Source: Branchipolynoe longqiensis (Eukaryota; Annelida; Polychaeta; Phyllodocida; Polynoidae). From it: a DNA stretch of 64,000 bases. Location of the stretch: assembly GCA_030323885.1 (NCBI GenBank), contig CM059199.1:37394590-37458589 (forward strand), written 5' to 3'. The notes under the pieces were generated by a model. It saw only the letters and a list, made by a program, of their open reading frames with translations. It searched no databases and was not told where the DNA came from. Shown one piece after another: positions 1-9,002 of this stretch; the first letter of the stretch is position 1, and each line of letters starts with the position of its first letter. Position numbers and translations under genes: made by a program.

Positions 1-318
1 GACACTCATTAAATTAGAAAGCTCACAATCATATATTTGTGGTCAAGGGAAACAAATTCCCATAGAAAAAGAAAAGTTTGATTAATAATTGATAGAATTT
101 AGTGCAGCTGCCCTCAAAAAGGCTAAAATGTTTTCTTGATTTACTTTAGTAAAAAGGTCATGCATACTGTCTCCAGTGTAGAATTGTTGGCGCAGGGCCA
201 AAAGATCAACGCAACTTAGCGGGGACTGGTGCAGGTGTAGGCTAACGGTTACTGAGGCGGACACATCCAGGAGGCGCAACCAGTCGAGATGTAGTCGATG
301 ACTGCGCATCTGTTTTAC
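1..318. other. Unassigned left edge
   Basis: No recognised gene. On the minus strand a 75-codon open frame (309-82) contains a leucine-rich stretch that ends in a normal stop. It might be the degraded tail of a mobile-element protein, but no diagnostic motif is visible. Confidence 0.25.
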
Positions 319-625
319 CGGACGCGGTGGCCGAATCGGGAAAGAGCAGGCCTTCTCCTGTGCGGGAGATCGGGAGTGAATTGATACTTGTTACTTTCTA
401 GTTTGGTGCTCGGCATTAATAGCATATGGCAAGGACTGGTTAGCTCAGTGTCAGGATAATGGAACTGAGTGGGATATTGTGTCATGGTGCTGGCAGGCTG
501 ATTTCCCAGTGGGAAAGCACTATAAAGTTGCCATTTGCCATGAGTGTGCACTGTAACAAGTCGGTACCCATCCTGATATGACCCTAAATGTTGCCAGGAA
601 ATAAAACTCTAGCAACCAACCAACA
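319..625 (+). repeat. SINE-A copy (tRNA-derived)
   Basis: Degenerate tRNA-like head (A-box-like ggtggccgaatcgg), followed by the family body: 'ctcggcattaatag', 'aaggactggttagctcagtg' and 'gcactataaagttgcca'. It ends in a CAAC-rich tail. The same body recurs more than twenty times in the window on both strands. Confidence 0.85.
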
Positions 626-670
626 TCCTATATTTATACTCGTATTATTTTTATAAAGCACACATAAGCC

Positions 671-690
671 TATATATATATATATATATA
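671..690. repeat. TA microsatellite flanking DIRS copy 1
   Basis: Ten TA units directly abut the left terminus of the DIRS element. A second TA tract (6121-6152) abuts its right terminus, so the element sits inside a TA repeat. Confidence 0.9.
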
Positions 691-770
691 GTATAGTTAT
701 ACGAGTCTTACCTTGGTACAGATGATGGATAACTGTTGTTTTACCGAGGTATAAGCCTCGGATAGATGTG

Positions 771-806
771 GGCTAGGGAGAGGTAAGCACGTCCGGTACC
801 AGCAAT
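771..806. repeat. DIRS terminal inverted repeat, 3' side
   Basis: 36 bp beginning ggctagggagaggtaagc, the exact inverse of 6051-6086. In the element's own orientation this is the right ITR. It lies inside the terminal 80 bp. Confidence 0.92.
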
Positions 807-912
807 CTTAACCTACTTATTGAGGATAAAAATGACTTTCAAACAATGGATACTATTACTTTACCGAAAAGGTACACCAACGGAATAGATGTGGCAGGGT
901 GTGGCGGGAGGG

Positions 913-1047
913 CCCTAGCCCACATCTATCCGAGGCTTATACCTCGGTAAAACAACAGTTATCCATCATCTGTACCAAGGTAAGACTCGTATAACTATAC
1001 TATTTTACCTCGGTAAACAGCCTCAGGCTAGCCTCAGGCTAGGGAGA
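913..1047. repeat. DIRS internal complementary region (ICR)
   Basis: Positions 913-1000 are a perfect 88-bp reverse complement of 691-778, the element's 3' end. After a TA (1001-1002), 1003-1047 is a perfect reverse complement of 6076-6120, the element's 5' end. The block can therefore template end-to-end joining into a circle, as in the DIRS1 model. Seen on its own, 691-1000 forms an 88-bp stem with a 134-nt loop. Confidence 0.93.
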
Positions 1048-1130
1048 CCTTTACATAATTCATTTTTATCCTTAATATCATTCTTTCTTATTATTATAAC
1101 ATTCTAAATTTTTGTTCTCACCTATTCTTG

Positions 1131-2240
1131 TTAGTTGGCGAGAAGACGCTTTGCAACGCCGGTAGGCTTTTCTAGTCGTTTATTATAATGTTTTGCAAAC
1201 GACTTAGCCGTCTTCCAGCCTGCATGCGCTAGTATTCTTTTCACAGAAATACCAAGCACCCGTGCCTTGGAGACCATGGCTCCTCTAGTTGAGTGGGAAG
1301 AGTATTTACTCGTATCCACTCCAGCCAATTTCAACACCGTAATTGTCCATCTGGCAAGTGTGTCTCGTGAAATTGCCTTATGTGGCTTTATAAAGCTCAC
1401 TAATAGTTGTTGTGATGCACGTAAATCCTTTGTCTTGTATATATAAGCCCGTATGGCCGACACAACACATAATTTCCGATCATTCGGAAAACAGTCTAAG
1501 TGAACCGTTGATAAAGGGTCACCTAACGTGTTCGATTTGAGCAATTTCTCTAAATCAAACGTAGCTTGTTGCTTGTCTATTTCTAATCCAGTTAAGGATA
1601 AAGCAACAATCGTCTGTCCTCTGTGTCCGGTTACTAACAATAACAGGACCGCGACCTTAAAACCTAACTGTTTTATATCTAACCACGAGTTGTGAGGCCA
1701 AGCCTGAAACAACTTAAATACTATAGAAACATCCCAAAACCGACTATACTTTGGTTTTGGAGGATTCCTTTGATAAATTGAACGAAGTAAATAACAAATA
1801 ACATAATGTTTTCCAACTGTTTCGCCATCAATTCTAGGTAATATAATTGATAACGCACACCTCGCCGCATTAATCGATCCAAAGGAAAGTCCTTCATCCT
1901 CTAGAGAACGAAGAAACCGAGCTACTTGTGAAATCTTTGGATTTGTTGGTTTAACTTTCATTAACAAACAATGTACACCCCATTTCTTTAAATAGGTTGT
2001 ATACATTTTGACAGTTCCTGGCCTCCAGGCATCCGATACTATCCTATCCTCAGTAATTCTGTCCAATCCAAATTGCTGTAGCTGCTTCCTTAGAAAAGGA
2101 ATGCCAATAGGGGCGTCGTTGACACGTCGCCGTGAACCACTAGCGGTCCGTGGTGCGTCAGATTCCCGAGTTTTCTTGGGAATCGTATACGATCTTTTGC
2201 CAGTTGTGAAACTGCTGGCAGCCAAGGTTGCGTGTCCCAA
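1131..2240 (-). CDS. DIRS tyrosine recombinase (copy 1)
   Basis: Integrase of the retrotransposon, predicted to insert a circular cDNA by tyrosine-recombinase strand exchange. The 369-residue frame has an N-terminal DNA-binding (SAM-like) region at about 55-150 and a catalytic domain with R207 (GHRGQT), H316-x-x-R319 (HSTRG), H339 (AHAGW) and nucleophile Y352 (KHYNK), so the full set is present. The frame opens at about 2308, overlaps the upstream RT frame by roughly 220 nt and is -1 to it. It has no in-frame ATG before Met79; the start shown is a TTG. Expression therefore probably needs frameshifting or reinitiation from RT. The ORF is intact in both copy 1 and copy 2. Confidence 0.93.
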   Translation of the reverse strand: MGHATLAASSFTTGKRSYTIPKKTRESDAPRTASGSRRRVNDAPIGIPFLRKQLQQFGLDRITEDRIVSDAWRPGTVKMYTTYLKKWGVHCLLMKVKPTNPKISQVARFLRSLEDEGLSFGSINAARCALSIILPRIDGETVGKHYVICYLLRSIYQRNPPKPKYSRFWDVSIVFKLFQAWPHNSWLDIKQLGFKVAVLLLLVTGHRGQTIVALSLTGLEIDKQQATFDLEKLLKSNTLGDPLSTVHLDCFPNDRKLCVVSAIRAYIYKTKDLRASQQLLVSFIKPHKAISRDTLARWTITVLKLAGVDTSKYSSHSTRGAMVSKARVLGISVKRILAHAGWKTAKSFAKHYNKRLEKPTGVAKRLLAN

Positions 2241-5200
2241 TCGGGCACCACCAGTATCGCATGTGTCCCTTCCAAGCCGATTTTTCTCACTACTCGGCTG
2301 ATAATGCTAAATGGTGGGAAAATATAAAAATAATTATTTTCCCAAGTAATAGCAAACGCATCTACTTTCCAAGCATCCGGTTCAGGATGCCAAGAAACAT
2401 AACAGGGTAACTTGTTATTATTTCGTGATGCAAATAAGTCAACTTCAGGTGTACCCCATTTTTCACAAACGAAGTTAAACAAATGTGTAGAGAGAGACCA
2501 CTCTAAATGGTCATGGAAATTTCTACTTTTATAATCTGCAAGTGTATTTTGTGACCCTGGAATATGCGCTACAGTCAGCCAGACTTGTTGAGCCTGTGCC
2601 CAGTTCCAAATCAGTTTAGATAACTGATTGCAAGACTTTGATTTGGTTCCACCCATGTTACGAATATATGCCATGGCAGTAGTATTATCAGTTAGTATTC
2701 TAACCTGTGATTTATTTATCTTTACTAAACTACGTAAGCCCAGATAAATAGCACGCAATTCTAGTGCATTAATATAGTCTGATTTTTCATCATCAAGCCA
2801 TCTACCTCCTGTTGTGACCCCATCTCGATGAGCTCCCCAACCTTCTAACGAAGCATCAGTAGTAATTACTGTATTAGGTTCCGCCATGCGGATTGGATTT
2901 GGTGAACTTGCTATATGTTGCATCCACCATCCAATATCCTGTAACCCTTCTTGCGAAATAAACATTTTTCGCTCAAAATTGCCTTTAGTTCGTGTTAACG
3001 CTAAATTTTTATCTATTTCTAGCGACTTAATATGGGCCTTCCCATATAACACAGCAGGTGCATATGAGGTCATTATGCCAATAAGAACAGCAACCTGTCT
3101 AATTTTTGGCTTTGATAACTTAATAAGCTGAGTCGCTGTAGTCATAAACTTAATTAGTTTTTGTTCTGTTATCGACACTGTAAGGGACTGTGTATCCAGA
3201 ATAAACCCTAAACATTTGAGTTGTTTTGTTGGTTTAAACACTGACTTTTGTTGATGTACATAAAATCCCAATTTAGTGAGTAATGCACATAAATCCAAAA
3301 CTGCATTCACACAACCAATTTGTGTTGAAGCTATAATAAAAGAATCATCTATGTATGGAAACATTATGTGACCTTTCCTCGCCATTACCGAGAAAACAGG
3401 TTTAAGCAATTTAGTAAATAAACGTGGCGCACAAGCTAAGCCATTCGGCATGCAGGTAAACTCATAGAGTTGGTTATCCCAAATAAATCGAAGAAATTTT
3501 CGGTATTGTTCCATTATGGGAAGCGTATAATATGCATCCTGTAAATCAACACTAGCCATCCACGCATCTGGTGTAATCAGATCTCGTGCCGTATCTAGAG
3601 AGAACATTTTAAAATGTCGATATTCCACCCTTTTATTAAGGATTGTTAAATCCAGGATCATTCGAACATCACCATTAGGCTTCGGTCTCGAGAAAATGTT
3701 TGAAATAAACTGTCCTGAACAGTGTGTCACTTTTTGTATAATTCCTTTCTCAAAGAATTTATGTACCTGTTTAGTTAGTGCGTCTCGTTCAACTGGTTGA
3801 ATGTTATATGGAAAAGGTATTATACTTTGTACAGGAATTTGTGTAAAGGGAATTTGAACACCCCTAACTATTTCTATAATTTCTTGGTCACTAGTAATTT
3901 TGTGCCACTCAGAAATATGATTCCTAATATTACCAGCCACAAAGTTGCTTACAGTTTGTGTGTTTTTAGAGGCTGCAGGGACTTGTAAAGTTTGTGTTTG
4001 GACCTCTACTTGGACCCGCCCCTGGGGAAAGGTCTCGACGAGTTGAACCCTCGACCTATTGGCCGTGCGGTGTTGTCGGTCCAGCCTGGGCGAGCGCCCC
4101 GGCCCCGAAACCCTTGACCGAAGTTTGAACTCGGTCTGGTTCCTCTGGTGAACCGTCGTGGACGAAAATCCCCTCGTGACTTTTTGAAACGAGGAACTTC
4201 CTGTTTTCTTCTTGCCATCCATGTTTTTGCCACTCTTGGCTGCAGTCTCTACCTCTTTATAGAGGTATTGTAGTTGACCGCCAAACATCTTGGTATTATC
4301 TAAAGGTTTCCCTTTAATCGGCTCTGGAGCAAGATAGAGCGTAAACTCCTTCCCCTCATTATCGGTAACCTTCTTAGAGCGAGCCACTTCTTTGCCAGCA
4401 TCTGTGCAAACTGACTTGAAGACATTTTCATATCTTCGAAACGACAGGTAATTACCTGCCGCCGCTAACACTGCAATGCCTTTGTCCATTGTCTTAGCCA
4501 AAGACGAGAACTTATTTTCACTCTGCATCCTATTAGCCACAGGAACAATAGCTGTTAGGGTAGCCAACACTGCCTTATGCACTGTGTGCAACACATCCTC
4601 AAACTTCTTACGGTCATCCGTCATATTGACATCCCGATCCATTTCTTTAATGATGGAGTTGGGAACACCCTTTATGCCTGTTAACTCATCTCCTAACTTG
4701 GAGATAACCTCCGCCGGTTTGAACGTGCGAAAATGACCATTCACGGTCTCGCGCATAAGCGTAGTGGTTTTAACCCGCTTAGCCTTTGGCTTCTCCACCT
4801 TCTTAGCCACTTTAGTGCCAATGTCCGCATAGACCCCTTCATATACGGTGTCTGAGTCTGATTCCGTAGAAGTAGACTCAGTGGACGACTCAGAAGAAGA
4901 ATATTTCCTCTTCCTCTTCTTCTTTTTGGACTTAGTCTTCCGCTTTTTGCGCAAACCAGACTCTGCCCGCTCCTTGGTGAATTCATCACCCGAAGAAATC
5001 ACCTGTTTCTTCTTCTTCCTCCGTTTAGGAGAAGGAGGAGGAGGAGCCTTAAGCTCCACCGCCGAGTCTGTGTCCAAGAAATCCTCAAATGAATCCTCTT
5101 GGACACTCGGCCTACGCCGCTTCCGAGACACAGGCGATTTGGCAGTCAAGATGTGGCTTTCCAATCTTGCAAAGCGAGCCTCCCAATCTGGAGGCGCAGG

Positions 5201-5365
5201 CACATCAGGCACTGCGTCCTCGTCCGGGTCGGAGAGGATATGCGCCCGGGGCTGTGTCGACGGCCCTGCCGACAACACGGGTGAGGAGTCGTACTCCTCG
5301 TCCACTCCACTCGGAACACGCCCCTCGGCTGCTGCTGCACCGCGCTTACTCCGCTTCGTGGCCAT
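2090..5365 (-). CDS. DIRS Gag / RT / RNase H / Dam-like polyprotein, fused by a 1-nt insertion (copy 1)
   Basis: The first ATG is at 5365 (product begins MATKRSKRG); the frame is open upstream to 5416 only through a GTG. Residue numbers count from that GTG. Gag (18-404) has acidic and proline patches, a KKKKRKRK run and a Ser/Glu tract. RT follows, with VDLQDAYY (D624) and YIDD (688-691). RNase H carries D854, E886, D910 and D961. The C-terminal region (about 970-1075) has VDLFAS and FPPF, resembling the Dam-type methyltransferase of DIRS1 but without D/N before PPF. One extra A (T4203-4206 on plus) relative to copy 2 joins gag to the RT frame and removes Gag's own RG-rich tail. Whether this copy makes functional Gag is doubtful. 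Confidence 0.92.
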   Translation of the reverse strand: MATKRSKRGAAAAEGRVPSGVDEEYDSSPVLSAGPSTQPRAHILSDPDEDAVPDVPAPPDWEARFARLESHILTAKSPVSRKRRRPSVQEDSFEDFLDTDSAVELKAPPPPSPKRRKKKKQVISSGDEFTKERAESGLRKKRKTKSKKKKRKRKYSSSESSTESTSTESDSDTVYEGVYADIGTKVAKKVEKPKAKRVKTTTLMRETVNGHFRTFKPAEVISKLGDELTGIKGVPNSIIKEMDRDVNMTDDRKKFEDVLHTVHKAVLATLTAIVPVANRMQSENKFSSLAKTMDKGIAVLAAAGNYLSFRRYENVFKSVCTDAGKEVARSKKVTDNEGKEFTLYLAPEPIKGKPLDNTKMFGGQLQYLYKEVETAAKSGKNMDGKKKTGSSSFQKVTRGFSSTTVHQRNQTEFKLRSRVSGPGRSPRLDRQHRTANRSRVQLVETFPQGRVQVEVQTQTLQVPAASKNTQTVSNFVAGNIRNHISEWHKITSDQEIIEIVRGVQIPFTQIPVQSIIPFPYNIQPVERDALTKQVHKFFEKGIIQKVTHCSGQFISNIFSRPKPNGDVRMILDLTILNKRVEYRHFKMFSLDTARDLITPDAWMASVDLQDAYYTLPIMEQYRKFLRFIWDNQLYEFTCMPNGLACAPRLFTKLLKPVFSVMARKGHIMFPYIDDSFIIASTQIGCVNAVLDLCALLTKLGFYVHQQKSVFKPTKQLKCLGFILDTQSLTVSITEQKLIKFMTTATQLIKLSKPKIRQVAVLIGIMTSYAPAVLYGKAHIKSLEIDKNLALTRTKGNFERKMFISQEGLQDIGWWMQHIASSPNPIRMAEPNTVITTDASLEGWGAHRDGVTTGGRWLDDEKSDYINALELRAIYLGLRSLVKINKSQVRILTDNTTAMAYIRNMGGTKSKSCNQLSKLIWNWAQAQQVWLTVAHIPGSQNTLADYKSRNFHDHLEWSLSTHLFNFVCEKWGTPEVDLFASRNNNKLPCYVSWHPEPDAWKVDAFAITWENNYFYIFPPFSIISRVVRKIGLEGTHAILVVPDWDTQPWLPAVSQLAKDRIRFPRKLGNLTHHGPLVVHGDVSTTPLLAFLF
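4006..4206 (-). pseudogene. Displaced RG-rich Gag C-terminus (copy 1)
   Basis: The frame that should continue Gag after residue 404 survives out of phase here. It is rich in Arg-Gly (RGDFRPRRF, RGRGARPGW) and ends RPFPRGGSK-stop. In copy 2 the same segment is in frame with Gag. An RGG-like tail is expected to bind nucleic acid. Confidence 0.8.
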
Positions 5366-6050
5366 CGGGAACTGAAACAAACATTTTTGGTCAGTCCCGG
5401 TATATATATATGTCACAATATGGTTGTTTCAAACTCATTTGGACATCTATTGGTGTTAAAGAACGTGTTTATACCGTTATAACACAGGCGTAATAAGCTA
5501 AATTTGTGCGTGGGTTGTGGGTCAAGCCCAAACCTTACGCGGGGTCGGGACCAGTGTATCGGCCCGCCCATCCCTCTGTTCCGCACACTTCTCCCACCTG
5601 TGACTACTACGTCAACAAGTTGGAGAAAATGCTACGAAACTCGGAGAAACGCCTGAAAAAGTTTTGTCTAGGGGAGTCTATAAAAGAAACCCAGGAGCAT
5701 CTCCAACATTACTCTCTATTAGAGTACGAGAGAATTTCCACATGAGATAGGGCGAAACCCACATCTCTACCCATAGTCACACGGTGACCCGGGTGTTGAC
5801 ATAACCGCTAATGACCGGTTTGGTTCCTTCGAGAAACCCACTCGAGTGTTCTATCCTTGGTTGTTTATAACCAAATAACTCGTCCAAATTGGACCAACGA
5901 AAGTCTAAACTTTCCATATTGATGCTCTAATGCATCATAATTAAGCTAACCACAGTTTTTATTATACTTACTGCGTATTTGCTTGTATGTAGACTAATTT
6001 TGCCGGAGCAACCCAACGACACGTTATCCAGTCGTGAGTTGTATATGCTA
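5366..6050 (-). other. DIRS 5' untranslated region
   Basis: Lies between the 5' ITR and the gag ATG in the element's orientation. No convincing sense ORF. A plus-strand 79-codon frame (5506-5745) is judged chance. The region contains an antisense TATA-like box (see 5679). Confidence 0.6.
5679..5715 (+). promoter_or_regulatory. Candidate antisense core promoter in the DIRS 5' region
   Basis: TATAAAAG at 5679-5686 on the plus strand, with a pyrimidine-rich start-like sequence about 25-30 nt downstream. It would transcribe away from the DIRS coding strand. DIRS-1 of Dictyostelium is known to make antisense RNA; here this is inference from sequence only. Confidence 0.35.
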
Positions 6051-6086
6051 ATTGCTGGTACCGGACGTGCTTACCTCTCCCTAGCC
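6051..6086. repeat. DIRS terminal inverted repeat, 5' side
   Basis: Exact inverse of 771-806. A 34-bp extension (6087-6120) ends cgaggtaaaa against TA repeats. This marks the element's start. Confidence 0.92.
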
Positions 6087-6116
6087 TGAGGCTAGCCTGA
6101 GGCTGTTTACCGAGGT

Positions 6117-6153
<37 letters not shown>

Positions 6154-6372
6154 CCAGACAGGATGGCTGAATGAGTTAGACCGTCCGTCTCCCGTGTTGG
6201 GGGATCGTGGGTTCGAACCCTGGTCGAGTCAAACCAATGACTTAAAAATTTGTAGTTGTCGATTCCTAGCCATGCACTCGGCATTATTAGGATAAGGCAA
6301 GGAGCAGTGGAATCAGGAAAACCAATCGTCCGCGGCTGAAATTTCCCCTGATTAAACAACTAATGTATAAAA
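6154..6372 (+). repeat. SINE-A2 copy (SINE-A head, alternative tail)
   Basis: tRNA-like head with an A box (tggctgaatgagtt) and a B box (ggttcgaaccc). The body then switches after 'aaggcaaggagcagtgg' to a tail containing 'aatttcccctg' and 'aacaactaatg'. That tail is shared with SINE-C, not with standard SINE-A. Confidence 0.85.
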
Positions 6373-7290
6373 TATATATATATGTGCATATATATATGCA
6401 TATTTATATATAAGCTGTACCACAGGCAATACGAGTGCTGATATCGATCATGCATACTCGAGACTGGTCTAGATATGCTCCAACATTTCTTTGATGGGCG
6501 ATATTGCGTGATACTAGAAGGGAGTTATCTGCGCATCAGACAGGTTTTTGGCGTGGTGCCTTTTTTGTGAATAGGTACATAAATACATACTGCGTATATG
6601 CTTGTGATACGTATGTCTGTGCATGAACCATCACAAACAGCTACCTACGACTGTACTCATAGCAAGAGGGGAGGTTTTTTGTTTGTTGCAGGTTTTAGTT
6701 CCCAGTGCTTCCTACCAACATCTAAGATTGCATCAGGATGTATATACATATGAATAGTTCAGGCCCAAAACTCTGTAAACGACAACCCACACCTTTAAGT
6801 AAAATAACAGATGTTTACCTGAAGGTCATTTTAATTCTCACTAATTCTACTTTTCTTGTGATACAGTGATTATGGAGCAATAAACAAAAGTGTTAACCCC
6901 TTAGAAATTGGTTACTTAAAACTGAGGTCAAGTACAATAGTCAGGCTGTCCTATATATTATATATATATATGGCATAAACTCAAGATCATTGTAAAAACT
7001 ACATCCAGACCCAATTTCACATAATTTCGCCCGGCCCCCTTCAAATAAAAGTATATGTATATTAATAACACAAATAAAGTAATGCATCAAGTAAGTTATA
7101 TACAATTCCAATGCTATAGGTAACCATATAGTCGGTTGCATACAACTATGGGGCGTTTGGTGTATCAAAACGAAGTATGGGGTGCAGGGAATGTGATAAA
7201 ATAGCAATTTCAGGTTTTTCTTTTATAATTTCGGTTCAATGAAAATGATCGGTTAACTTAAATGGCAATTTTGACTCTTCTATTTTTGTG
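6373..7290. other. AT-rich stretch without a gene; MITE-E half copy
   Basis: No credible ORF. TA-rich patches occur at 6370-6412 and 6950-6970. About 6745-6910 ('gttcaggcccaaaactctg') matches the left half of the inverted-repeat element at 54048-54297. Confidence 0.5.
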
Positions 7291-8189
7291 TTAAAGCTGA
7301 AGTCCGATGAAATATCAAATTTTCAAAACCAAACCAATTATCTAGATTTGATTTTACATATGTAACTTAGATACTGATGCACTTATTAAGCATTTGTTTC
7401 TGCATAGAAGGCAATACTGAGTCAATTTAACAGAACCTGTTACTGCAGAAGTCCATAGCCCTGTTCACACTGGCGAGTTAAGTCGGCTTACCTAGTTCGC
7501 CTCCTTTAGTTCGACTCAAATTGGTAGTGTGGACACTACGCTGAGGCGACTTAAGCCTGAGTCGCCTCATCTAGTTCGCTTCAACTATGCCACCTATCAG
7601 GGTAGTATAGATGAAGCGAACTAGCTTAAGTCGGCCCACCTTGCTTGTGTGGACGGTAGTGGTTTACTTGAAGCGGATTAAGCACATCACACTATATAAT
7701 ATAATTTGGTATATGAACCGGCTAGAGGTGCACAGATATTTGTTTCATCATTTATTCTTAGGGTTTCACTGCCCACCAGAAGTTTTGACCGTTCCAAAAC
7801 AATACGACTCAGTCTATACATATCTAGGTCGAACCCACAGTCTCTCGTGGTGATATCGACAAACCGGAACTGGTGCTGGTTAGTATGGACTTGCTCAGGC
7901 GCAGAGATCGATTTCCGCCTTAAACCGCCCCAAGTACTGCTTGTGTGGACAGGATGCCTAGTTCGCCTCCTCTAGTTTGCCTTATCTAGTTCGGCCTAAA
8001 GTTGTGCTGTGTGAACGGGGCTCATGGTGTCAGAGTTTTGGCAAGCTTTCTAATTTTCCATGTTTGGACACAAAATATCTAAAAAGTTTGATCTTTGAAC
8101 TAATGTAAAGTAGATACTAGTGATCGATCTAATATATTTATCTCAGAAGAAATACAGAAATTCAAAACCATCGGACTGTGCAACTTTAA
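7291..8189. mobile_element. MITE-A copy interrupted by a second MITE
   Basis: The ends read ttaaagctgaagtccgatg and, inverted, ctttaaagttgcacagtccga. This is the terminal inverted repeat of a family with about a dozen copies here, typically 330-360 bp. Extra length comes from the insertion at 7457-8022. Non-autonomous: no transposase is seen. Confidence 0.85.
7457..8022. mobile_element. 'GTTCACAC' MITE inserted in MITE-A
   Basis: 566 bp with imperfect TIRs AGCCCTGTTCACAC / AGCCCCGTTCACAC, flanked by CAT on both sides as a 3-bp target duplication. Intact MITE-A copies supply the empty site. The core (about 7690-7940) is homologous to the element at 17912-18549. The subterminal region repeats TAGTTCGCCTC-like motifs. 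The short target duplication suggests PIF/Harbinger-type mobilisation, an inference. Confidence 0.8.
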
Positions 8190-8325
8190 GTGAAAGGTTC
8201 ATACCCAACAAACAAGCATCGGGTGGCAAGGCGTAATTTCCGCTGTCAAACAAGTGAGAGGTGGGAGAGGGCAACGAGACCAACATGTCACACTGCACAC
8301 GCTCCACCATCTTATAGTGTGTAAT

Positions 8326-8660
8326 ACCGAGCGCGGTGGCATAATCGGTAGAGCGCAGGCCACCCATACGGAAGGTCGGGAGTTAAATTCCCGGTTGAGT
8401 CAAAGCGATAACTTACAAAATTGATACTTGTCACTTCCTTGCCAGGGGCTCAGCAGTATTCGGATAGGGCAAGAACTGGTTGGGTTAGTGTCACTATAAT
8501 GTGACTGAGTGGAATATTATATCATGGTTCTGGCAGCCTGGTCTCCCAGCGAGGCAGCACTATAAAGTCACCATGAGTGTGCACTGTGACAAGTCAGTAA
8601 CCGTCCTGATATGACCTTAGATGTTGTCAGGACCTAAACCTCCAGCAACCAATCAATCAT
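8326..8660 (+). repeat. SINE-A copy
   Basis: Head gagcgcggtggcataatcgg with a box-B remnant, full body, and an AATCAATCATT-like tail. Confidence 0.88.
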
Positions 8661-8689
8661 TATTGGTCATTATTGTTCATTATTAGTGA

Positions 8690-9002
8690 TGATTAGTGAT
8701 GATTAGCAATGGTTATTGACAAGTGATGGGTAGTAATTATCTATGGTTATTTGTAGTTGTGTATAATGATCTGTAGTTGTTTGAAATTATTTGTAATTAA
8801 TTATAGTTGTTTCTAATTAATTGTAACTAATTGTAACAAAAATGTAGCTAATTGTAGCTGATCGTAGCTGATCGGAGCTGATCGGCTGATCGGAGCTGAT
8901 CGTAGCTAATCGTAGCTAATCGTAAATAATCGAAAATAATCGTGGCTAATCGTGGTTAATCGTAGCTAATCGTAAATTATCGTAAATCATCGTAAATTAT
9001 TG
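8690..9002 (+). repeat. Degenerate 10-bp array (taatcgtagc / taatcgtaaa)
   Basis: Drifts from gattagtgat-type units through gtagctgatc to tcgtaaatta units. It resumes at 9506-9670 after the SINE-B dimer, so the dimer was inserted into, or co-amplified with, the array. Confidence 0.75.

Larger units (their letters stand above)
691..6120 (-). mobile_element. DIRS-type retrotransposon copy 1, both termini present
   Basis: 5.43-kb element read on the minus strand, so its 5' end is at 6120 and its 3' end at 691. It carries gag, RT/RNase H plus Dam-like region, and tyrosine recombinase. The 36-bp inverted terminal repeats are at 771-806 and 6051-6086. Outside them lie unique extensions (691-770 and 6087-6120). 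An internal complementary region (913-1047) is the reverse complement of the two ends joined through TA. This is the textbook DIRS1 architecture. There are no LTRs and no obvious target duplication beyond TA. Copy 2 is nearly identical, suggesting recent activity. Confidence 0.95.

Noticed and set aside
691..1000. An 88-bp perfect hairpin that looks like a separate foldback transposon
   Set aside because: All three DIRS copies carry it. Together with 1003-1047 it matches both element ends, so it is the DIRS terminus plus ICR.
5506..5745. 79-codon plus-strand frame in the DIRS 5' region
   Set aside because: No motif, opposite to the element's coding strand; counterpart absent from truncated copy 2, so untestable here.
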